DNA of 64,000 nucleotides from Nodosilinea nodulosa PCC 7104 (lineage in GTDB: Bacteria > Cyanobacteriota > Cyanobacteriia > Phormidesmidales > Phormidesmidaceae): contig NZ_JH976537.1 in NCBI RefSeq assembly GCF_000309385.1, positions 5,170,410 to 5,234,409 on the forward strand. Reading direction: 5' to 3'. Positions 62,942-64,000 of this stretch are shown piece after piece; position 1 is the stretch's first letter, and each line of letters begins with the position of its first letter. A program made the position numbers and the translations under genes. The notes under the pieces were generated by a model. That model had not been told where the DNA came from. It saw only the letters and a program-made list of their open reading frames with translations, and did not search any database.

Positions 62942-64000
62942 ATGAACCCCTTCTACCGCAACCGCCAGCTCCTCCTCCTCACCCTGGTGCTCATCGTCGT
63001 CTGGGGTCTCTCCGCCTTCCTCACCCTGCCGCGCCTGGAGGACCCCGAGATCACCCAGCGCTTCGCCCGCATCACCACCTTTTTACCGGGGGCTACCCCT
63101 GAGCGGGTGGAGACCCTGGTGACCGAGAAAATTGAGGATCGCCTGTTTGAGCTGGAGGAGATTAAATCGCTGCAATCCACTTCCAGCTCGGGGATTTCGG
63201 TGGTTATGGTGGAACTCAAGGAGGCGATCGCCGACGTAGACCCGGTCTGGGCCAAGGTACGCAGCAAGGTGGATGACGCCGTGCCCGACCTGCCCGCCGC
63301 TGCCTCGGTGCCGGAGTACGCCGACAGCTCCACCAAGGCCAGCGCCCTGATTGTGGGCCTCACCTGGCTGCGGGACGATGCGCCCAACTACGCAATTCTG
63401 GGTCGCCTGGCGGAGGCCCTAGAGGATCGGCTGCGGGCCATTCCCGGGACGGATACGGTGGATGTATTTGGCGAGCCGGACGAGGAAATTCGGGTCAATA
63501 TTGCAGCGGCGGAGCTGTCGCGGCTGGGGCTGTCGGCCCAGGCACTCGCCCAGCAGGTGGCCACCAGCGATGCCAAGGTGTCGGCGGGGGAGTACCGCAG
63601 CGCCAGCAGCGAATACCTGCTCGAAGTCGACAGCAGCCTCAGCTCCCTGGAGCAGATTCGCGCCATTCCGATTCAGGCGGGTGAGGATGGCCAGGTGGCG
63701 CGGCTGGGGGATGTGGCCACGGTGACGCAGGGGGTGCAGGACCCGCCGACGGATCTGGCGCTGGTGAATGGGCATCCGGCGATCGCCCTCTCGGCCAAGG
63801 TCGAATCCGCCGAACGGGTGGATCTGTGGGCTGTTCAGGCTCGCCAGGTGCTCGCCGACTTTCGCCGGGAACTGCCCCAAGAACTGGATCTCCACGTCGT
63901 GCTCGACCAGAGCCAGTACGTGCAGCAGCGGCTCAACGGCGTGATTGGCAACCTGATTTTGGGGTCGGCCCTGGTGATCGGCGTATCGCTGCTGCTCTTG
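62942..64000 (+). CDS. RND efflux permease, N-terminal part (runs off the right edge)
   Basis: 353 codons seen. MNPFYRNRQLLLLTLVLIVV is the first membrane helix, then the porter domain (LPRLEDPEITQRFARITTFLPGATPERVETLVTEKIE, partly shown) and the start of the second helix (LILGSALVIGVSLLLL). It belongs to the AcrB/HAE1-type RND family and would pair with the adaptor at 58987. The substrate is unknown. Only the first third of a usual about 1000-residue pump lies in the window. Confidence 0.92.
   Translation, partial: MNPFYRNRQLLLLTLVLIVVWGLSAFLTLPRLEDPEITQRFARITTFLPGATPERVETLVTEKIEDRLFELEEIKSLQSTSSSGISVVMVELKEAIADVDPVWAKVRSKVDDAVPDLPAAASVPEYADSSTKASALIVGLTWLRDDAPNYAILGRLAEALEDRLRAIPGTDTVDVFGEPDEEIRVNIAAAELSRLGLSAQALAQQVATSDAKVSAGEYRSASSEYLLEVDSSLSSLEQIRAIPIQAGEDGQVARLGDVATVTQGVQDPPTDLALVNGHPAIALSAKVESAERVDLWAVQARQVLADFRRELPQELDLHVVLDQSQYVQQRLNGVIGNLILGSALVIGVSLLLL

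Overview
The window looks like a chromosomal segment of a filamentous, Leptolyngbya/Nodosilinea-type cyanobacterium. The reasons are the very frequent HIP1 octamer (GCGATCGC), cyanobacterial families such as the DUF4278 and DUF2808 proteins, a GatD/MurT pair, and many short cyanobacterial palindromic repeats. The exact taxon cannot be read from the sequence.

Region 1 (1-5.3 kb, minus strand) is a nucleotide-sugar/surface-polysaccharide cluster: rfbF, an L-2-hydroxyglutarate-oxidase-like flavoenzyme, a sugar epimerase/dehydratase, an RfbC-type epimerase and an SAF-domain oxidoreductase. An IS1-like transposase tail lies at the left edge. Region 2 (6-14 kb) is housekeeping: signal peptidase I with a membrane extension, GatD/MurT (lipid II amidation), precorrin-6A reductase, a GAF-SpoIIE phosphatase, DUF2808, a 2'-5' RNA ligase and DUF4278. 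Region 3 (14.8-20.5 kb) is one 1893-residue protein that combines two near-identical PhoX/DUF839-like domains, a phytase-like domain split by a GDPD domain, and a DUF4114 end. Pho-box-like repeats precede it. Region 4 (21-30 kb) holds lipid, esterase, permease and lipoprotein genes, then two LysR regulators flanking a diiron heme-oxygenase-like enzyme and an aspartoacylase. Region 5 (29.8-38 kb) encodes membrane-anchored or secreted proteins, including two HExxH proteins and a HEAT-repeat protein. It ends in a membrane-protein gene broken by two insertion sequences with readable target duplications.

Region 6 (39-53 kb) is the metabolic highlight: an apparently complete glycine betaine catabolic locus. 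A BCCT transporter brings betaine in. A Rieske oxygenase (GbcA-like), a dimethylglycine dehydrogenase-like enzyme and a monomeric sarcosine oxidase strip the three methyl groups. An MTHFR-like protein and an L-serine ammonia-lyase would handle the C1 units and the glycine-derived serine. A GntR/UTRA regulator and a palindromic candidate operator accompany them. Cyanobacteria are better known for making betaine as an osmolyte than for degrading it.

Region 7 (53-64 kb) contains a secreted protein of unknown function, tRNA-Gly(TCC), CbiX and CobA (siroheme/cobalamin), a MOSC protein, and a PadR-controlled RND efflux system whose adaptor and permease genes are separated by an SDR gene and a lysozyme gene. 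The permease runs off the right edge.

At least three families of short dispersed repeats with inverted termini (MITE-like) are scattered from 14 to 38 kb. Several intergenic regions also carry hairpin repeats of the GTAGGGTGGGTTA type.
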